A stretch of 64,000 bases of DNA from Pokkaliibacter sp046614695 (lineage in GTDB: Bacteria > Pseudomonadota > Gammaproteobacteria > Pseudomonadales > Balneatricaceae). The stretch lies in contig NZ_JBKKHQ010000001.1 in NCBI RefSeq assembly GCF_046614695.1, positions 62,001 to 126,000 on the forward strand, read 5' to 3'. Made by a program: the position numbers and the translations under genes. Positions 62,222 through 64,000 of the stretch are shown here, in pieces (within the stretch, counting starts at the first letter, position 1; every line of letters starts with the position of its first letter). The notes under the pieces are model-generated. The model saw nothing but the letters and a program-made list of their open reading frames with translations. It made no database searches and was not told the origin of the DNA.

Positions 62222-62685
62222 GCCCCCGGAATATGATGTCTGCGGGATGGTGGCGTTGCGCTATCGAAAGGTCCTGAAGGCAGTGCCACTGACAGCAGGA
62301 TGATGGCAAACAAAGAAGTCGGTTTGATGAACAGGATTCTTTTTCAACGCTCAAACCAGTGTCATAAAACTGACTTCGAACACAGGCACTATAAGCCCGT
62401 GTCCAGCAGGCCGCTCACCATGCCGGTCTGGACAGCACAAAGCGTTACGGTAATGGAACAGGCAAATACCCTGCTGTAACGTCCGCAGCCAAGCTGCAGC
62501 TGATCTGGCTTTATGCCCCGAAGATCGCCGGAAGGAGTTACCGGTATCGCTCTCATTTCCCTGAGAGCACTCATTCAGTTGGCGAGCCGTTAATGCTGGC
62601 CAACGGGATACCTCAAAAGGTGGTTTTTATTGCCATAGCCCTCATTCGAGGGCTCTTTTTTCCTGGGTATTGTCCGCGGCAGTCT
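62222..62685. other. Intergenic region, no gene recognised
   Basis: About 460 bases of backbone composition between the small gene and the membrane-protein gene, both on the minus strand. Apart from a terminator-like hairpin at 62637-62660 I see no coding or RNA feature; it must contain the promoter of 61973-62221. Confidence 0.5.
62637..62660. terminator. Rho-independent terminator
   Basis: AGCCCTC (62637-62643) and GAGGGCT (62648-62654) around ATTC, followed by CTTTTTT on the plus strand. On the minus strand it lies 3' of the gene 62686-63183 but lacks a good T run. Confidence 0.65.
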
Positions 62686-63183
62686 TCAGTGTACGTTGGC
62701 GCCCTTCCTATAAATTTTCCAGCATTGCACTGCAAAACCGATCACAAAGAGTACTGCCCATAGCATCAGAAAATGCACCACGATGGGCGATTGCGGGCCT
62801 TGTGCCAGCGGTGCTGAGGGTGGAAGACGGCTCAGGGTTTCATTGGTGGCCGGCACCAGAGACAGTAAATAGCTGAAAGACAGTGCAAAGGTGGTGAGAT
62901 ACGGGCGCCCTCTTCCCAGCCAGCCCAGTTTGGGAGTCACCAGACTGGCAAGTGCAATCACCATGATCACCAGGCTCACGACATGAGCGATATTGAAGCC
63001 ACCTGAACTGGAAATCAGTAGCGCCGTCAGTGCCGAGAGGCAGATTCCGCCCACATACAGCTTGCCGGAAAGTCGCGTTGTCAGGATGGCGCCGTAGCGG
63101 GCAAAGCCATAGAGCCCGGCAAAAAAGGGCACCAGACTCACCAGCGTATGAACGTAGCCTATGGCTGAGATGGGATGTGGCAT
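62686..63183 (-). CDS. Small integral membrane protein under TetR control
   Basis: A 165-residue protein with four to five hydrophobic helices: about res. 7-28 (AIGYVHTLVSLVPFFAGLYG), 44-60, 66-85 (IAHVVSLVIMVIALASLVTP), 96-115 and 133-152. The compact four-helix plan with His near helix ends resembles DUF2306/heme-like membrane families but no family could be fixed. The promoter carries CTACTAGTTGGTAGG, the same 15-base sequence found before the adjacent TetR gene, so it is very probably repressed by it. Confidence 0.7.
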   Translation of the reverse strand: MPHPISAIGYVHTLVSLVPFFAGLYGFARYGAILTTRLSGKLYVGGICLSALTALLISSSGGFNIAHVVSLVIMVIALASLVTPKLGWLGRGRPYLTTFALSFSYLLSLVPATNETLSRLPPSAPLAQGPQSPIVVHFLMLWAVLFVIGFAVQCWKIYRKGANVH

Positions 63184-63240
63184 TAAGAGACTCCTTTATT
63201 CGCTAATAACTGGTCTGGGATCGTGGGTTTTTCAATTAAC

Positions 63241-63255
63241 CTACTAGTTGGTAGG
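63241..63255. promoter_or_regulatory. TetR operator, copy 1
   Basis: CTACTAGTTGGTAGG, near-palindromic with CTAC/GTAG arms and an ACTAGT core. It lies about 58 bases upstream of the start of the membrane-protein gene (63183) and is identical to the copy before the TetR gene. Confidence 0.8.
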
Positions 63256-63315
63256 GTTGTGGTGCTTAAAAAAGGGAGCTCACAGCTCCGCTTCTTAATC
63301 TGCCTTATGTTCTGC

Positions 63316-63900
63316 TTAGTGAATCAGCAGTCGTGCCAGATAACGCTGGGTCAGCTGGCGAAACATCGTTGGATCACCTGAGCTTCGTGCAGCCAGCATG
63401 GCGCCGTGAACGCTGGACATCAGTGCATAGGCTTCAAGTCTGGCATCCTCAAAGGGATGAAAAATGCCCTTCTCAACGCCTTCTTGCAGCAAGGTGGCAA
63501 GCCACTCGGTAAGGTCCTGAAAATGCCCGCGAACTTCGCTGGCGATGGTTTCTGGCAACCCCGGCAGCTCGGCGGCGAGTAAGGCACAAATGCAAAAGCT
63601 GGAGATGCCATTCTCAATACAGTTCGTCCAAAAGCCAAAGTAGCCGCCTAAGCGTTCCACCGGGTGGCTGAACTCACCGCTCAGGAAGGTGAACGCCTGT
63701 TTTGCTTCTTGCCGGTAAAGGCTGACACAGGTCGCTACCAGATGTTCTTTACTGGGAAAATGGTGATGAATACTGGCCTTGCTGATGCCGACCTGTGCGG
63801 CAATATCGGCGTAGCTGAAGCTGTTATAACCCCCAAGACTCAGCAGCGAGCGAGTGAAATCGGCAATTTCCAATGCCTTGGGGGACAGTTCTTGTGTCAT
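63316..63900 (-). CDS. TetR/AcrR-family transcriptional repressor
   Basis: A 194-residue TetR regulator. The N-terminal helix-turn-helix (about res. 8-55) contains SYADIAAQVGISKASIHHHF and PSKEHLVATC; the rest is an all-helical ligand domain with AELPGLPETIASEVRGHF. Two identical 15-base operators (63241-63255 and 63939-63953) flank the gene, indicating autoregulation and repression of the downstream membrane-protein gene. Confidence 0.93.
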   Translation of the reverse strand: MTQELSPKALEIADFTRSLLSLGGYNSFSYADIAAQVGISKASIHHHFPSKEHLVATCVSLYRQEAKQAFTFLSGEFSHPVERLGGYFGFWTNCIENGISSFCICALLAAELPGLPETIASEVRGHFQDLTEWLATLLQEGVEKGIFHPFEDARLEAYALMSSVHGAMLAARSSGDPTMFRQLTQRYLARLLIH

Positions 63901-63938
63901 GGGTATCCGTCAGCCTGTATTCCAGAATGAAAAGTAAT

Positions 63939-63953
63939 CTACTAGTTGGTAGG
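63939..63953. promoter_or_regulatory. TetR operator, copy 2
   Basis: CTACTAGTTGGTAGG, identical to the copy at 63241-63255. It lies 39 bases upstream of the TetR start and could also govern a divergent gene beyond the window's right edge. Confidence 0.8.
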
Positions 63954-64000
63954 TTGGTGCGTCAATCGCTCTTTTCAGAAACGCGCAACTATCCTTAATG

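Overview
The window looks like a stretch of gammaproteobacterial chromosome with a backbone of moderate GC, by eye in the mid-50s percent. It carries DsbG-, ScsB-, AzoR-, HipBA- and NepI-like genes, two Tat-exported GMC-dehydrogenase complexes, and many LysR regulators each divergent from one oxidoreductase. The exact family (for example Halomonadaceae or a plant- or insect-associated enterobacterium) cannot be settled from sequence reading alone. I saw no rRNA, tRNA, insertion sequence, integrase, prophage or CRISPR array.

Layout. 1-8.3 kb: an MFS exporter cut by the window edge, LysR regulators, a Rossmann-fold reductase, a RibD-like reductase, a cyclophilin-like protein behind a 22-codon leader ORF, and a redox/hydrolase cluster (cupin, alpha/beta hydrolase, carboxymuconolactone-decarboxylase-like and cytochrome P460-like proteins). 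8.4-13.7 kb: an SDR, a MalY-type lyase coupled to a DUF3737 beta-helix protein, an AraC regulator and an EamA exporter. 13.8-17.4 kb: an accessory patch with two paralogous small proteins around an AT-rich HEPN/zinc-ribbon gene, then a DUF3147 protein and an AT-rich HNH nuclease. 17.5-32.4 kb: a homoserine-dehydrogenase-like gene with a glutamine amidotransferase, DsbG, an esterase, a zinc-free MDR reductase, the hipBA toxin-antitoxin module, a LysR/SDR pair, an azoreductase, an ScsB/TlpA thiol-redox pair and a MocR regulator.

32.5-38.3 kb: a three-gene gluconate-2-dehydrogenase-type operon (Tat-exported small subunit, flavoprotein, triheme cytochrome c), a divergent LysR and an FMN reductase. 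38.4-48.1 kb: a secreted 764-residue protein paired with a DUF3142 protein, an HxlR/old-yellow-enzyme pair, a methyltransferase, a LysR/azoreductase pair and a LysR/SDR pair. 48.1-50.4 kb: an AT-rich insert with an OLD-family ATPase-TOPRIM nuclease overlapping a one-helix membrane protein. 50.5-57.0 kb: two MDR alcohol dehydrogenases and a second gluconate-2-dehydrogenase-type operon. 57.4-64 kb: a DUF1007/NicO metal-transport operon with a previously hidden 46-codon gene at its end, a small HEPN protein, an SDR/LysR pair, a third member of the small-protein family, and a TetR regulator with a membrane protein sharing one operator sequence.

How it works together. The dominant theme is periplasmic and cytosolic redox chemistry under local LysR control. 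The two dehydrogenase complexes would oxidise sugars or sugar acids in the periplasm and feed electrons to quinone, possibly in series (gluconate to 2-keto- and then 2,5-diketogluconate); this is inferred from family only. The accessory layer is a scatter of AT-rich defence-type genes (HEPN/zinc-ribbon, HNH, OLD plus membrane partner, small HEPN) inserted singly between backbone genes. The best candidates for something undescribed are the OLD/membrane-protein pair, the HEPN protein with three zinc ribbons, and the three-member small-protein family.
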